Origin: Bradyrhizobium sp. ORS 285
GTDB taxonomy: Bacteria; Pseudomonadota; Alphaproteobacteria; Rhizobiales; Xanthobacteraceae
DNA length: 64,000 nucleotides
Reading direction: 5' to 3'
Assembly: GCF_900176205.1 (NCBI RefSeq)
Contig: NZ_LT859959.1
Coordinates: 4,857,001-4,921,000 of the forward strand
The number at the start of each line of letters is the position of its first letter. The first letter of the stretch is position 1. The notes beneath the pieces are model-generated. The model was not told the DNA's origin, did not search any database, and saw nothing but the letters and a program-made list of their open reading frames with translations. The position numbers and the translations under genes are program-made. This document shows positions 1-9,563 of this stretch, in pieces.

Positions 1-22
1 GCTCGTGCAGATGGTACAGGGA

Positions 23-208
23 TCAGGACCTCGAGGGCGCAGCCTCCGGCTGAGCCGGGCCGGCCGGCTCATCATCATCGGCGATGGCGCGCCAGGCGGC
101 GCCTTCGAGATCCTCGTACTGGCCGCTCTTCAGCGACCAGAGGAAGCCGACCAGTCCGGCCAGACCGAGCGCCAGCGCCAACGGCACGAGGATGATCATC
201 ACTTCCAT
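23..208 (-). CDS. fixS: cbb3 oxidase maturation protein FixS/CcoS
   Basis: Small inner-membrane protein (61 aa) needed to mature the cbb3-type cytochrome oxidase, acting with the copper ATPase FixI. One hydrophobic segment spans roughly residues 4-24. It is followed by the aromatic and acidic stretch SLKSGQYEDLEGAAWR that is typical of CcoS, and by a Pro/Ala-rich tail. The length is normal for the family. The start overlaps the end of fixI by 10 bases, so the two are translationally linked. It is the last gene of fixGHIS. Confidence 0.93.
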   Translation of the reverse strand: MEVMIILVPLALALGLAGLVGFLWSLKSGQYEDLEGAAWRAIADDDEPAGPAQPEAAPSRS

Positions 209-2400
209 GACGCGGCCTCCTCACGGACCTTGCGAGCCCGCAGCGCGTTCAGCATCACCAGGATCGACGAACCCGACATCGCGGCTGCGGCGATCAAGGG
301 CGTGACCACCCCGCTGATCGCAAGCGGCACGGCGAGCACGTTGTAGAGCACCGCGAGCCACAGGTTCTGCCGCATCAAATGCAGCGCCTTACGGGCGTAG
401 TCGACCGCAGCGAGCACCGGCGCGAGGGGACGGCCGAGGAAGACGAGATCGGCAGTAGCCTGACTGAGATGCGCGGCCGAGATCGGCGACATCGAGACGT
501 GGGCCGCGGCCAGCGACGGTGCGTCGTTCATGCCGTCGCCGACCATCATGACCTTGACGCCGGCGCGCTTGAGCTCCTCGACGCGGGCGATCTTGTCGGC
601 CGGCGTCACGCCGGCGCGCCATTCGGTGATGCCGAGCGCCTTGGCCGCAGCGGCCACGGCGGCCTCGCGATCGCCGGAGAGGATCTCGACCTTGATGCCG
701 CGCCGTTGCAGGCCGGCGACGATCTTCGCGGCATCGGGACGCAGGCCCTGACGCACCGAGAACAGATACCTCTGATCGCCACGGCTGAACGCGACGACGG
801 AGGCTTCGGGATCGACGCTCGCGCTTTGCGCCACCAGCGCCTCGGCGCCGCAGAAGGCGGGACGTCCGAGCCGGATCTCGACGCCGTCAACAACGGCACG
901 GACCCCCTGCCCCGGCTCCTCGACCGCGCCCATCAACGGCGATCGCGACTTGGCCGCCTGGGCGACCGCAGCCGCGACCGGGTGATGGCTCGACAGAGCG
1001 AGTTGACCGGCCACGGAGAAGATATCGGCTGGAATGTCGGCGGCGTTGACCACTTCGAGCTCAGGCAAGGTCAGGGTGCCGGTCTTGTCGAAGATGACGT
1101 GATCGGCTTCCGCCAGGCGCTCGATCGCGTCGCCCGCATTGAGCAGCACGCCGGACTTGAACATCGCGCCAGAGGCGACGGTCTGCACTGTCGGGATCGC
1201 AAGGCCGAGCGCGCAGGGACAGGTGATGATCAGCACGGCGATGCCGGTGACGATGGCATCGTGCCAGCTCGCGCCTGCCAGCGCCCAGCCGAGCACGGTG
1301 AGCGCGGCGGTCGCATGCACCACCGGCGCATAGAGCCGCGAGGCACGGTCGGCGAGCCGCATGTAGCGCGAGCGCGCCTGCAACGCAGTGTCGAGCAGGC
1401 GCGTGATCTCGGCGAGCAAGGTGCCCTCCGCCGCAGCGGAGACGCGGACGCGCAAGGTGCCGGAGATGTTGAGCGAGCCGGCATAGACGGCGGTGCCCTG
1501 CTCCGCCGGCACATACAGCGTCTCGCCGGTGATCAGGCTCTGGTCGATCTCGGAGCGGCCCTCCACGACGACGCCGTCGACGGCGCAACGCTCGCCGGGC
1601 CGCAGCAGCACGAGGTCGCCGGCGCGGACGGCGGCGACGGGGACTTCGGAGATTTCATCAGCGCCGATGAACTTGGTCGCGGTCTCCGCCTTCAGCGCGG
1701 CGAGATTGCCGGCCACCGCGCGCGTCCGCCGCCGCATATTCTGGTCAAGATAGCGGCCGACCAGCAGGAACGTCAGCAGCATGATCGCCGCGTCGAAATA
1801 AGCGTGCTCGGCGTGATGGAAGGTCTCGACGATCGACATGCCCAAGGCGAGGATCACGCCGATGCAGATCGGCACGTCCATGTTGACGTTGCCGGTCTTG
1901 AGAGCGCGCCACGCCGAGCGGAAGAACGGCTGGCCGGCATAGGCCGCGGCCGGCAGCGCGATGAGAGCCGACAGCCAGTGGAAGAAGTCGCGCTGCTCCG
2001 GCAGCATGTCGCTGACATTGCCCGACCACACCGGGATCGACAGCATCATCACGTTCATGGTGGCGAACGCCGCGACGCCGAGGCAGCGCAGCAGGAAGCG
2101 CGATTCCTCGGCCTCGGTGGCCTCCGCGCTCGCCTTCTCGAACGGATAGGCCTTGTAGCCGAGCTCGGCCAGGCGATCGATGAACTTGGCCGGATCGAGC
2201 GTGCCCTGCTTCCACTCCAGCGCGACGCGGCGGTCGGTGAGATTGACGCGCGCCAAGGTCACGTCGGGCAGCGCCGACAGGCCGCGCTCGATCTTGGCCA
2301 TGCAGCCGGCACAACTGACGCCCTCGACCGCGAGGTCGATATGCTTCAGGCCGGCGCCGAGATCCTTGACGTAATGGGAGAAGTCACGCGTCACGTGCAT
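199..2400 (-). CDS. fixI: Copper-translocating P-type ATPase FixI/CcoI
   Basis: P1B-type ATPase (733 aa) that supplies copper to the cbb3 oxidase across the inner membrane. An N-terminal heavy-metal-binding domain carries CAGC (Cys30, Cys33). The transmembrane copper motif CPC is at 394-396, the TGE actuator motif at 291-293, and the phosphorylated Asp438 is in DKTGT. The HP motif is near 473 and GDGMND is at 621-626. All catalytic motifs are present. A GAAGGA ribosome-binding site lies 9 bases before the ATG. It starts 13 bases after fixH and overlaps fixS, consistent with one fixGHIS transcript. Confidence 0.97.
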   Translation of the reverse strand: MHVTRDFSHYVKDLGAGLKHIDLAVEGVSCAGCMAKIERGLSALPDVTLARVNLTDRRVALEWKQGTLDPAKFIDRLAELGYKAYPFEKASAEATEAEESRFLLRCLGVAAFATMNVMMLSIPVWSGNVSDMLPEQRDFFHWLSALIALPAAAYAGQPFFRSAWRALKTGNVNMDVPICIGVILALGMSIVETFHHAEHAYFDAAIMLLTFLLVGRYLDQNMRRRTRAVAGNLAALKAETATKFIGADEISEVPVAAVRAGDLVLLRPGERCAVDGVVVEGRSEIDQSLITGETLYVPAEQGTAVYAGSLNISGTLRVRVSAAAEGTLLAEITRLLDTALQARSRYMRLADRASRLYAPVVHATAALTVLGWALAGASWHDAIVTGIAVLIITCPCALGLAIPTVQTVASGAMFKSGVLLNAGDAIERLAEADHVIFDKTGTLTLPELEVVNAADIPADIFSVAGQLALSSHHPVAAAVAQAAKSRSPLMGAVEEPGQGVRAVVDGVEIRLGRPAFCGAEALVAQSASVDPEASVVAFSRGDQRYLFSVRQGLRPDAAKIVAGLQRRGIKVEILSGDREAAVAAAAKALGITEWRAGVTPADKIARVEELKRAGVKVMMVGDGMNDAPSLAAAHVSMSPISAAHLSQATADLVFLGRPLAPVLAAVDYARKALHLMRQNLWLAVLYNVLAVPLAISGVVTPLIAAAAMSGSSILVMLNALRARKVREEAASWK

Positions 2401-2413
2401 GATCGAAAATCCT

Positions 2414-2914
2414 TCAGTTCAGCAGCACGCGGTTCTTCGACATGAACAGGCGCCGGCCGCTGGAATCGCCTTCGAGCACGAGGTCCCACTGCCCCGGCGC
2501 GATCGCTTCCGCCGTGCCGCGATAGACGCCGATGCCGACCTCGGCCAGATCGACCTGCTGATCGGCGCGCTTATCGGCGGGACGCTCGAGCCGGCCCTGG
2601 AATGTCAGGCCGGAGACCGGATTGCCGCTGGCGTCGCGCGCATTGACCTGCACCACGGCCGCGCCGCTGGCGCCGCGCTCGATATGCGCCTCCACCTTCC
2701 AGCGCCGCGCCTCCTGGTCGCGCGCCGCCGCGATCTCCTTCTCGTAGCCGAGGCTGGCGCTATAGGCGCTGTCGACGTCGGTACCGGGCAAGGTCGAGAT
2801 CGCCATCTTCATCATGTAGACGTTGACGCCGATGACGAGCCCGAAGAAGCCGATGAGCATCGCGAGCACCATGCGTCCGGTCAGCTGGAAGGACGGTTGG
2901 GAACGGCTGGCCAT
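2414..2914 (-). CDS. fixH: cbb3 oxidase assembly protein FixH
   Basis: FixH (166 aa) is required for cbb3 oxidase biogenesis and belongs to the FixH/CcoH family. One membrane segment at about residues 13-35 is followed by a periplasmic domain containing DSAYSASLGYEKEIAAA, characteristic of FixH. An AGGAG ribosome-binding site sits 7 bases before the ATG. It lies between fixG (17 bases upstream) and fixI (13 bases downstream). The exact biochemical role in assembly is less defined than that of FixI. Confidence 0.93.
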   Translation of the reverse strand: MASRSQPSFQLTGRMVLAMLIGFFGLVIGVNVYMMKMAISTLPGTDVDSAYSASLGYEKEIAAARDQEARRWKVEAHIERGASGAAVVQVNARDASGNPVSGLTFQGRLERPADKRADQQVDLAEVGIGVYRGTAEAIAPGQWDLVLEGDSSGRRLFMSKNRVLLN

Positions 2915-2931
2915 GGACGGGCTCCTGAGCT

Positions 2932-4413
2932 TTAAGGGCTGACGAAATTATCGGTGGCGGAGGCGACGACGCCGAGGCCGATATCGGTGATGTGGAACTT
3001 CACCGGGATCGACTTCTCCGGGTTGCTCTCTTCGGGCGCAGTCACCAGGAGCCGCAGCTCCTCGGTCTGGTCGCGGCCGATGACGATCATCGGGCGATCG
3101 GGCGTGACGGAGTCGGCGCCCACGACATGGACGGTCGAGTTCACCGGGCCCTCGATGTCGATGGCGATGACGCGGTCGAAGCCGTGCTTGTTGAGGACGC
3201 GCACCGTGTAGGCGTTGCGGATCGAGCCGTCGGACAGCTTGATCGCGATCGGGTTGCGATCGTGCAGCACGTTGACGTCGAGCAGCGAGCGGGTCGCGAG
3301 CTTGTAGACCATCGCGCCGCCGACGACGGCGATGATCGCGGCATAGGTGACGGTGCGGGCGCGCACGAGCTTGTAGATCGGCGCCTTGCCTTCCTGGCGG
3401 CGGTGGATGTTGATGTCGTTGTCATAGCCGATCAGCCGTGTCGGGCGGCCGATCTTGGTCATGACCGTGTCGCAGGCATCGATGCACAGGCCGCACTGGA
3501 TGCAGTCCATCTGCGATCCATCGCGGATGTCGATGCCGGTCGGGCAGACCGCGACGCATTGCTTGCAGTCGATGCAGTCGCCGGCCGGCTGGCCGAGCGC
3601 GCGCAGCTCGGCGGCCTTCTTGACCGACATGCGGTTCTCGCCGCGGTCGTAGCGATAGGTGACGTTCAGCGCCCATTCGTCGGTCAGCGCCGCCTGGATG
3701 CGCGGCCATGGGCACATGTAGACGCAGACCTGCTCGCGCATGAAGCCGGCGAGCGTGTAGGTCGTGGCCGTCAGGATCGCGATCCAGATATAGGCCAGCG
3801 GCGGCCCCTGGAAGGTGACGAGGTCCTTCACCAGGGTCGGCGCGTCGCTGAAATACAGCACCCAGGCGCCGCCGGTCCACCAGGCGATCATCAGCCAGAT
3901 CGAATGCTTGAGGACGAGCTCCGAGATGCGCTCCAGCTTCATCGGGTCGCTGGAGGCATCCTTCTTCATCCGCTCGCGCCGGTCGCCCTCGATCAGGCGC
4001 TCCACGGCATAGAACAGGTCGGTCCATACCGTCTGCGGGCAGAGATAGCCGCACCAGATGCGGCCGCCGATCGCGTTCATCAGGAACAGGCCGATGGCGG
4101 CGATGATCAAGAGGCCGGTGAAATAATACACCTCCTGCGGCCACAGCTCGATGAAGAAGAAATAGAAGCGGTGGTTGGGGAAGTCGATCAGCACCGCCTG
4201 GTCCGGCGCGCCGAGGCCGCGATTCCAGCGCACGAACGGCAGGAAATAATAGACGCCGAGGCAGAAGCCCATAAGGCCCCATTTGATCCGGCGGAAGGTG
4301 CCCGAGACGCTCTGCGGATAGACCTTTTTGGTAGGCGCGTACAGTGGACCATAATCGTCCACCGGCTGCGCCTCTTGAGGCTTCAGGTCGTCGGGTTTTA
4401 CCGTCTGGTTCAT
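2932..4413 (-). CDS. fixG: Membrane ferredoxin-like protein FixG/CcoG
   Basis: Polytopic membrane iron-sulfur protein (493 aa) encoded with cbb3 oxidases. CcoG homologues are implicated in copper reduction for oxidase assembly. Cysteine pairs occur in CGYLCPQT (121-125) and CVYMCPW (230-234). Two 4Fe-4S motifs have Cys280/283/286/290 and Cys304/307/310/314. The C-terminal ~130 residues form the periplasmic domain usual for CcoG. It is the first gene of fixGHIS. A FixK box centred about 62 bases before the ATG indicates control by FixK under low oxygen. Confidence 0.96.
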   Translation of the reverse strand: MNQTVKPDDLKPQEAQPVDDYGPLYAPTKKVYPQSVSGTFRRIKWGLMGFCLGVYYFLPFVRWNRGLGAPDQAVLIDFPNHRFYFFFIELWPQEVYYFTGLLIIAAIGLFLMNAIGGRIWCGYLCPQTVWTDLFYAVERLIEGDRRERMKKDASSDPMKLERISELVLKHSIWLMIAWWTGGAWVLYFSDAPTLVKDLVTFQGPPLAYIWIAILTATTYTLAGFMREQVCVYMCPWPRIQAALTDEWALNVTYRYDRGENRMSVKKAAELRALGQPAGDCIDCKQCVAVCPTGIDIRDGSQMDCIQCGLCIDACDTVMTKIGRPTRLIGYDNDINIHRRQEGKAPIYKLVRARTVTYAAIIAVVGGAMVYKLATRSLLDVNVLHDRNPIAIKLSDGSIRNAYTVRVLNKHGFDRVIAIDIEGPVNSTVHVVGADSVTPDRPMIVIGRDQTEELRLLVTAPEESNPEKSIPVKFHITDIGLGVVASATDNFVSP

Positions 4414-4468
4414 CGCTGGGGTCTTCTCGCAGTTGCGGCCGAAGGTATGCCCACCTCCGGCCGCTCAG

Positions 4469-4482
4469 TTGATCCAGCTCAA
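4469..4482 (-). promoter_or_regulatory. FixK/FNR-type box upstream of fixG
   Basis: The sequence TTGATCCAGCTCAA fits TTGA-N6-TCAA, the palindrome bound by FixK2/FNR proteins. The box ends 55 bases before the fixG start codon, almost the same distance as the box before fixN. It probably activates fixGHIS under low oxygen. Confidence 0.85.
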
Positions 4483-4510
4483 TTGGAAGGAAAGTTCCGT
4501 TGGATTTCCG

Positions 4511-5383
4511 TTACTTTCCCCCGCCCAGCGAGTGGACATAGACTGCCATTGCCTTGATCGTGGTCGGGTCGAGACGGCCCTCCCAGGCCGGCATGACACC
4601 GGCGCGACCATTGGTGATGGTCTCGATCAGGGTCGCCTCGTCCGAGCCATACAGCCAGATCTTGTCCGTGAGGTTCGGCGCGCCGACCTCCGGATTGCCC
4701 TTGGCGTTGTCGCCATGGCATGCCGCGCAATTCTCGGCGAAGATCTTGGCGCCGGCCTTGGCGTCATAGCCTTGCCGCGTGGGCAGGCCGGCCAATTCCC
4801 GGACGTAGTTGGCGACCGTGATGATCTCCGCCGGCTTCAGGACGCCGTCCTTGCCGAAGGCGAGCATCTGGCCCTCACGAGTCTTCGGGTGACCCGAGCG
4901 CACGCCGTACAGCAGGGTCTGCTGGATCTGCTCCAGCGAGCCGCCCCACAGCCAGTCGTCGTCGTTCAGGTTCGGAAAGCCCTTGGCGCCAGCCGCACCC
5001 GTGCCGTGGCAGGCGGCGCAATTGTCGCCGAACACGGTCTTGCCCTTGGCACGCGCCAGGGCCAGCATCGCCGGATCCTTTTCGATGTCGGCGAGCGAGG
5101 CGGTCGCGAGCGCCGCCATCTTGGCGCCGCGGATCTTCTCGAGGTTGGCGAGCTCGACCGCCACGTCCGCACGGGACGAGTAGCCGAACAGGCCTGTCGT
5201 GTTGCTGGTGATGGTCGGCCAAGCCGGATACACAATCCAGTAGCCGATCGCCCAGACGATGGTGATGTAGAAGGTGATCACCCACCACCGCGGCAGCGGG
5301 GTGTTGAGCTCCTTGATGCCGTCCCAGGCATGACCCGTGGTGGCGGTGCCGGAGACGCTGTCGACTTCGTTGTGGTCAGCCAT
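4511..5383 (-). CDS. fixP: cbb3 oxidase dihaem cytochrome c subunit FixP/CcoP
   Basis: Subunit III of the cbb3 terminal oxidase (290 aa), passing electrons toward the catalytic subunit. An N-terminal membrane helix (about 35-56) anchors a periplasmic part with two cytochrome c domains. Each has a CAACH haem motif, at 122-126 and 219-223. A GAGGAG ribosome-binding site lies inside the end of fixQ, 9 bases before the ATG. It is the last gene of fixNOQP. Confidence 0.97.
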   Translation of the reverse strand: MADHNEVDSVSGTATTGHAWDGIKELNTPLPRWWVITFYITIVWAIGYWIVYPAWPTITSNTTGLFGYSSRADVAVELANLEKIRGAKMAALATASLADIEKDPAMLALARAKGKTVFGDNCAACHGTGAAGAKGFPNLNDDDWLWGGSLEQIQQTLLYGVRSGHPKTREGQMLAFGKDGVLKPAEIITVANYVRELAGLPTRQGYDAKAGAKIFAENCAACHGDNAKGNPEVGAPNLTDKIWLYGSDEATLIETITNGRAGVMPAWEGRLDPTTIKAMAVYVHSLGGGK

Positions 5384-5389
5384 GTTGAA

Positions 5390-5554
5390 TTACTCCTCCC
5401 GCAACGGCATGTTCGCCGCCTCGTCGAAAGCGGCCTTGTGGCGAGGCCAGAGGGCATAGGTCACGATCGCGATGAAGATCGCGAAGAAGATCGGGGTCCA
5501 CAGCGTCGTCACGAGTGACGACGCGATGTTTTCAACTGCAAGGATGGGCTTCAT
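5390..5554 (-). CDS. fixQ: cbb3 oxidase small subunit FixQ/CcoQ
   Basis: A short reading frame of 54 codons lies exactly between fixO and fixP. It begins MKPILAVENIASSLVTTLW and ends AANMPLREE. One hydrophobic helix (about 18-36) is followed by YALWPRHK, the pattern of CcoQ. A GAGG element lies about 8 bases before the ATG. CcoQ stabilises the cbb3 complex. The stop codon is 6 bases before the fixP start. Confidence 0.93.
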   Translation of the reverse strand: MKPILAVENIASSLVTTLWTPIFFAIFIAIVTYALWPRHKAAFDEAANMPLREE

Positions 5555-5572
5555 GATGCTCGCCTCTCGATC

Positions 5573-6307
5573 TCAGCGCAGATTGGCTTTTTCGTTGTAG
5601 ATCTTGAAGTCGACCAAGGTGCCGAGCATCTGCAGATACGCGACCAGCGCATCCATTTCCGTCGGCGCACCCGCCTTGCCGTCGAAGTTGCGCACCACCG
5701 CCTTCGGATAGCGCTTGGTGAGCGCCTCCGCGCCGGCATTGTCCGGATCGACCTGCGCCTTCAAATCGGCGGCGGCGTTGGCGATCTGGTCCTCGGTGTA
5801 GGGCACGCCCACGGCCCGCAACGTCTTCAGATGATCGGCGACGTTGTCGGCGTTCAGCTCGGTCTCCTTCAGGAAGGGATAGCCGGGCATGATCGACTGC
5901 GGAACGATGGCGCGCGGGTTGGTCAGATGGGTGACGTGCCAGTCGTCGGAGTACTTGTTGCCGACGCGGGCGAGGTCAGGACCCGTGCGCTTGGAGCCCC
6001 ACTGGAAGGGGTGGTCGTACATGCTCTCCGCGGCGAGCGAGAAGTGGCCGTAGCGCTCCACTTCGTCACGCAGCGGACGCACCATCTGCGAGTGGCAGAG
6101 ATAGCAGCCCTCGCGGACATAGATGTTGCGGCCGGCCAGCTCGAGCGGCGTGTACGGACGCACGCCGTCGACCGCCTCGATCGTGCTCTTCAGGTAGAAG
6201 AGCGGAGTGATCTCGACGAGGCCGCCGATCGCGATCACCAGCAGAATGCCGATGATCAGGATGATCGAGTTCTTCTCGAAGACTTGGTGTCGTTGCCAGA
6301 ATGACAT
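5573..6307 (-). CDS. fixO: cbb3 oxidase monohaem cytochrome c subunit FixO/CcoO
   Basis: Subunit II of the cbb3 oxidase (244 aa). One N-terminal membrane helix (about 14-31) is followed by a periplasmic cytochrome c domain with CYLCH at 68-72. The start at [14 protein letters not shown] was chosen over an ATG five codons upstream because GAGG lies 9 bases before it and the resulting length fits FixO. It follows fixN in the operon. Confidence 0.96.
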   Translation of the reverse strand: MSFWQRHQVFEKNSIILIIGILLVIAIGGLVEITPLFYLKSTIEAVDGVRPYTPLELAGRNIYVREGCYLCHSQMVRPLRDEVERYGHFSLAAESMYDHPFQWGSKRTGPDLARVGNKYSDDWHVTHLTNPRAIVPQSIMPGYPFLKETELNADNVADHLKTLRAVGVPYTEDQIANAAADLKAQVDPDNAGAEALTKRYPKAVVRNFDGKAGAPTEMDALVAYLQMLGTLVDFKIYNEKANLR

Positions 6308-6318
6308 GGTTGGATACC

Positions 6319-7965
6319 TCACTCCGCCGGCTGAAGGGCGACGGGGGACTGAACCTCTTCCTCACCGACACGGACCGTCATCCAGAGATTGTAGGCCATG
6401 ATGAGTGAGCCGATCAGGAACAGCGCGCCACCGGCGGCACGGATGATGTAGAAGGGGTGCATCGCCTCGACGGTCTCGATGAAGGAGTATTCGAGGAAGC
6501 CGAGCGCCGTGTAGGACCGCCACATCAAACCCTGCAGGATGCCCGAGACCCACATCGCGGAGATGTAGAGCACGATGCCGAGCGTGGCCGTCCAGAAGTG
6601 CCAGTTCACCAGCTTGAGGCTGTAGAGACCCTTGCGGTTCCAGATCCACGGCACGAGACAGTACAGCGCGCCGAAGGACACGAAGCCGACCCAGCCGAGC
6701 GCACCGGAGTGCACGTGGCCGATGGTCCAGTCGGTGTAGTGGCTGAGCGAGTTGACCACCTTGATCGACATCATCGGACCTTCGAAGGTCGACATGCCGT
6801 AGAAGGCGACCGAGACGACCAGCATGCGCAGCACCGGGTCAGTCCGCAGCTTGTCCCACGCACCCGACAAGGTCATCAGGCCGTTGATCATGCCGCCCCA
6901 GGAGGGCATCCACAGCATGATCGAGAAGGTCATGCCGAGCGTCTGCGTCCAGTCCGGCAGCGCCGTGTAGTGCAGGTGGTGCGGGCCGGCCCAGATGTAG
7001 AGGAAGATCAGCGCCCAGAAGTGGATGATCGACAGCCGGTAGGAATAGACCGGACGCTCCGCCCGCTTCGGGATGAAGTAGTACATGATGGCCAGGAAGC
7101 CGGCGGTCAGGAAGAAGCCGACCGCGTTGTGGCCGTACCACCACTGGAACATCGCATCCTGCACGCCGCCCCAGGCGATGTAGGACTTCGAGCCGAAGAA
7201 CGACACCGGGAGAGCCGGGTTGTTGCCGAGATGCAGCACGGCGATCGTGACGATGAAGGCCAGGTAGAACCAGTTCGCCACGAAGATGTGCGGCTCCTTG
7301 CGCTTGATGATCGTCGTCAGGAAGACCAGCAGATAGACCACCCAGACGATCGTCAGCCAGAGATCCGAGTACCACTCCGGCTCTGCGTACTCCTTGCCCT
7401 CGGTGACGCCCAGCAGATAACCGGTGCCAGCGATCAGGATGAAGAAGTTGTAGCCGACCACGACGAACCACGGCGCAAGGTCACCCGCCAGACGGACCCG
7501 GCAGGTGCGCTGCACGACGTAGAACGAGGTCGCCAGCAGCACGTTGCCGCCGAACGCGAAGATCACCGCCGAGGTGTGCAGCGGCCGCAGGCGGCCGAAG
7601 CTGGTCCAGGGCAGATCGAAGTTCAGCGCCGGCCAGGCGAGCTGCGAGGCGATGATGAGGCCGACGGCGAAGCCGGCGATGCCCCAGAACATGGCCATGA
7701 ACGAGGAGAACTTGATCGGCCCGAGATTGTAGTTCGGCCGGCCGTTGATCTCCTGCGGCGGCAGGTCGCCGCGCTCGAAGTAGCGGTTGAGGATGAAGAA
7801 GACGGACGCCGCGCTGGCGGCAGCCGCGAGCGAGGCGTGAAACGCGAAGGCCGTATCGAGTGCCTTCGCCGCAGCGAAGACGCACAAGAAGGCGGTGACG
7901 GCGAAAATGAGCGACAGCCCACTCTCGCCGATGGTCATGGATTTTGTTGATGAGGACGCGCTCAT
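6319..7965 (-). CDS. fixN: cbb3 oxidase catalytic subunit I FixN/CcoN
   Basis: Haem-copper oxygen reductase subunit of the cbb3 oxidase (548 aa), reducing O2 in the inner membrane with high affinity. Conserved histidine regions are visible: [41 protein letters not shown] and [14 protein letters not shown]. These supply ligands to low-spin haem b, haem b3 and CuB. The start [10 protein letters not shown] gives a typical FixN length; an upstream in-frame ATG would add 16 atypical residues and lies closer to the FixK box. First gene of fixNOQP. Confidence 0.97.
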   Translation of the reverse strand: MSASSSTKSMTIGESGLSLIFAVTAFLCVFAAAKALDTAFAFHASLAAAASAASVFFILNRYFERGDLPPQEINGRPNYNLGPIKFSSFMAMFWGIAGFAVGLIIASQLAWPALNFDLPWTSFGRLRPLHTSAVIFAFGGNVLLATSFYVVQRTCRVRLAGDLAPWFVVVGYNFFILIAGTGYLLGVTEGKEYAEPEWYSDLWLTIVWVVYLLVFLTTIIKRKEPHIFVANWFYLAFIVTIAVLHLGNNPALPVSFFGSKSYIAWGGVQDAMFQWWYGHNAVGFFLTAGFLAIMYYFIPKRAERPVYSYRLSIIHFWALIFLYIWAGPHHLHYTALPDWTQTLGMTFSIMLWMPSWGGMINGLMTLSGAWDKLRTDPVLRMLVVSVAFYGMSTFEGPMMSIKVVNSLSHYTDWTIGHVHSGALGWVGFVSFGALYCLVPWIWNRKGLYSLKLVNWHFWTATLGIVLYISAMWVSGILQGLMWRSYTALGFLEYSFIETVEAMHPFYIIRAAGGALFLIGSLIMAYNLWMTVRVGEEEVQSPVALQPAE

Positions 7966-8021
7966 GCGGAATCTCGCTGAAAGAACACGAGACCAGCAAC
8001 CATAATCGCCCACACGTGGAA

Positions 8022-8035
8022 TTGATCGAAATCAA
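8022..8035 (-). promoter_or_regulatory. FixK/FNR-type box upstream of fixN
   Basis: TTGATCGAAATCAA is a perfect match to the TTGAT-N4-ATCAA anaerobox recognised by FixK2/FNR proteins. It ends 56 bases before the chosen fixN ATG. It is the expected activator site for fixNOQP under low oxygen. Confidence 0.92.
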
Positions 8036-8195
8036 CCTTGCGACCGGTTCGCCGGTAAAGAGCCGGAATGTTGCCCAACAGCGCGCGGCGCGGCGCGCAC
8101 AAGCGCATCGTCCCGCAGCCGAAAGGCGTACGGGACGATCAATCTTAGACTTCCGTCTCAGGCGAGGAGCGCGGGGAACGCCGTCAAGTTCCGGC

Positions 8196-8621
8196 TCAAT
8201 CCTTGGCCGCTGCCGCCAGCGCCCGCACGAGGTCCTCGCGGGCGATGATTCCGACCAGGCGGCTGTCGCCGTCGGTCACGGGCAGGCTACGGATGCGGTG
8301 TTCGACCATCAGCTGCAGCACGCGCGTCAGCTTGGTGTCTGGCCGGACATAGATGAACTCGGACGTCATCACGTCGCCCACGGTCCGGTTCATCAGGTCG
8401 CTGTAGCGCGGCAGCATCTGGTTGGGCGTGAACGCAAAGCATTTCAGCACGTCGAACTTGGTGACGATGCCGATGACCTCGTCGTTTTCGACGACCGGAT
8501 AGGTGTTGAAGTCGTCGCGATCGAACATGTCACCCAGCTCGCGAATCGTGGTGTCGCGGGTGACGGTGGTGATGGTCCGCGTCATGTAGCTGCCGGCGGT
8601 GTCCTCGAGAAATTTGTACAA
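8196..8621 (-). CDS. CBS-pair domain protein
   Basis: Small cytosolic protein (141 aa) made almost entirely of two CBS motifs, about residues 10-65 and 75-135. Such pairs commonly bind adenine nucleotides, but the ligand here is unknown. The best start is a TTG, with AGGA 8 bases upstream; the first ATG (residue 13) would cut into the first CBS motif. It lies 37 bases after the UspA-like gene and is probably co-transcribed with it. That link suggests a role in the low-oxygen or energy stress response, which is inference. Confidence 0.85.
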   Translation of the reverse strand: MYKFLEDTAGSYMTRTITTVTRDTTIRELGDMFDRDDFNTYPVVENDEVIGIVTKFDVLKCFAFTPNQMLPRYSDLMNRTVGDVMTSEFIYVRPDTKLTRVLQLMVEHRIRSLPVTDGDSRLVGIIAREDLVRALAAAAKD

Positions 8622-8658
8622 GGCGGCAATCCTGTTCTCGGATGGAGCGGTTGGAGTT

Positions 8659-9492
8659 TCAGTGCGACAGCAGCACGCAACGTTCGGTGCGTGTCACGAG
8701 ATGCTCGGTGACCCCGCCGAGCACGAGCTCGCGGAATCGCGAATGGCCATAGGCGCCGGCCACGATGAGCCCGGCGGAGAGATCCGCGGCGATCGCGTCG
8801 AGCTTGGTCGCCACGTTGCGCCCCTGCCCCGGCTCTTCGATGCGGGCCGATGCGACGATCTTGTGCCGGCCGAGCCACCCGACGACGTCATCGAGGCGCG
8901 CTTCACACGAATCATATTCAGAAGTGCTCTCGACGATCTCGACGACGACGACGTCGGTGGCCTTGGCGAGCAGCGGCAGTGCATCGCTCAGCGCCCGGCG
9001 CGCCTCCGGCGTTTCCTTCCAGGCCACCACCACGGTGCCGAGATCGAGCCAGCTGGCCTTGTCGGGAACCACGAGCAGCGGCCGCCCGGCCTGCATCACG
9101 AGATCCTTGGGGCTGGCGATCGCGAACGCATCGGTGACGCCTGGCGGCACGCTTCCTGTGACCAGAATGTCCGCGGCACGCGCCTGCGCCAAAGTGTAGC
9201 GGAGCGGAAAATCCAGCGCGCTGCGCCAGCCGAGCGGAGCCGCGCGACCGCCGACGACGGTCCGGAATTGCTGTTCCAGCTCCACCAACCGGTTCTGCAG
9301 CGCGCCCTCGCCCTGCTCGATCAGGTCCTGGGCCTGCTCTCCGGTCGTGAAATACAGCGGCGGGGTGAACTCCGCGGCGGCCACGCCGATGACCCCAGCG
9401 TCAAATCGGGCAGCGAGATCACCCGCGACCTGAAGACGGGCTTCGTTGGGCTGGTTGAGCGCCAGGCTCACCATGACAGTCGCGAGCGTCAT
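8659..9492 (-). CDS. Universal stress protein, tandem UspA type
   Basis: Protein of 277 aa, about twice the length of a single Usp domain. The C-terminal half is a recognisable UspA fold: DVVVVEIVESTS, then VASARIEEPGQGRNVATKL, and the ATP-binding-like ending GAYGHSRFRELVLGG. The N-terminal half is more divergent. The gene is followed by the CBS protein and lies divergent from fixL. A near-consensus FixK box 57 bases before the ATG suggests induction at low oxygen. The molecular target is unknown. Confidence 0.88.
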   Translation of the reverse strand: MTLATVMVSLALNQPNEARLQVAGDLAARFDAGVIGVAAAEFTPPLYFTTGEQAQDLIEQGEGALQNRLVELEQQFRTVVGGRAAPLGWRSALDFPLRYTLAQARAADILVTGSVPPGVTDAFAIASPKDLVMQAGRPLLVVPDKASWLDLGTVVVAWKETPEARRALSDALPLLAKATDVVVVEIVESTSEYDSCEARLDDVVGWLGRHKIVASARIEEPGQGRNVATKLDAIAADLSAGLIVAGAYGHSRFRELVLGGVTEHLVTRTERCVLLSH

Positions 9493-9549
9493 CCCGCCTC
9501 TCCAAACATTGCTTCCATGCAGCTCTTAAGGGTGAAACGACCCACCGTG

Positions 9550-9563
9550 ATGAGATAGATCAA
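9550..9563 (-). promoter_or_regulatory. Imperfect FixK/FNR-type box upstream of the usp-CBS pair
   Basis: On the minus strand the sequence is TTGATCTATCTCAT. The first half-site is perfect; the second is TCAT instead of TCAA. It ends 57 bases before the usp start codon, matching the spacing of the fixN and fixG boxes. The rest of the 9493-9782 divergent spacer shows no other clear motif. Confidence 0.6.

Noticed and set aside
379..2445. Open frame of 688 codons antisense to fixI
   Set aside because: Shadow of the fixI coding frame, with no domain or ribosome-binding site.
6308..6322. fixO start five codons upstream
   Set aside because: The later ATG has a GAGG at proper spacing and gives the normal FixO N-terminus.
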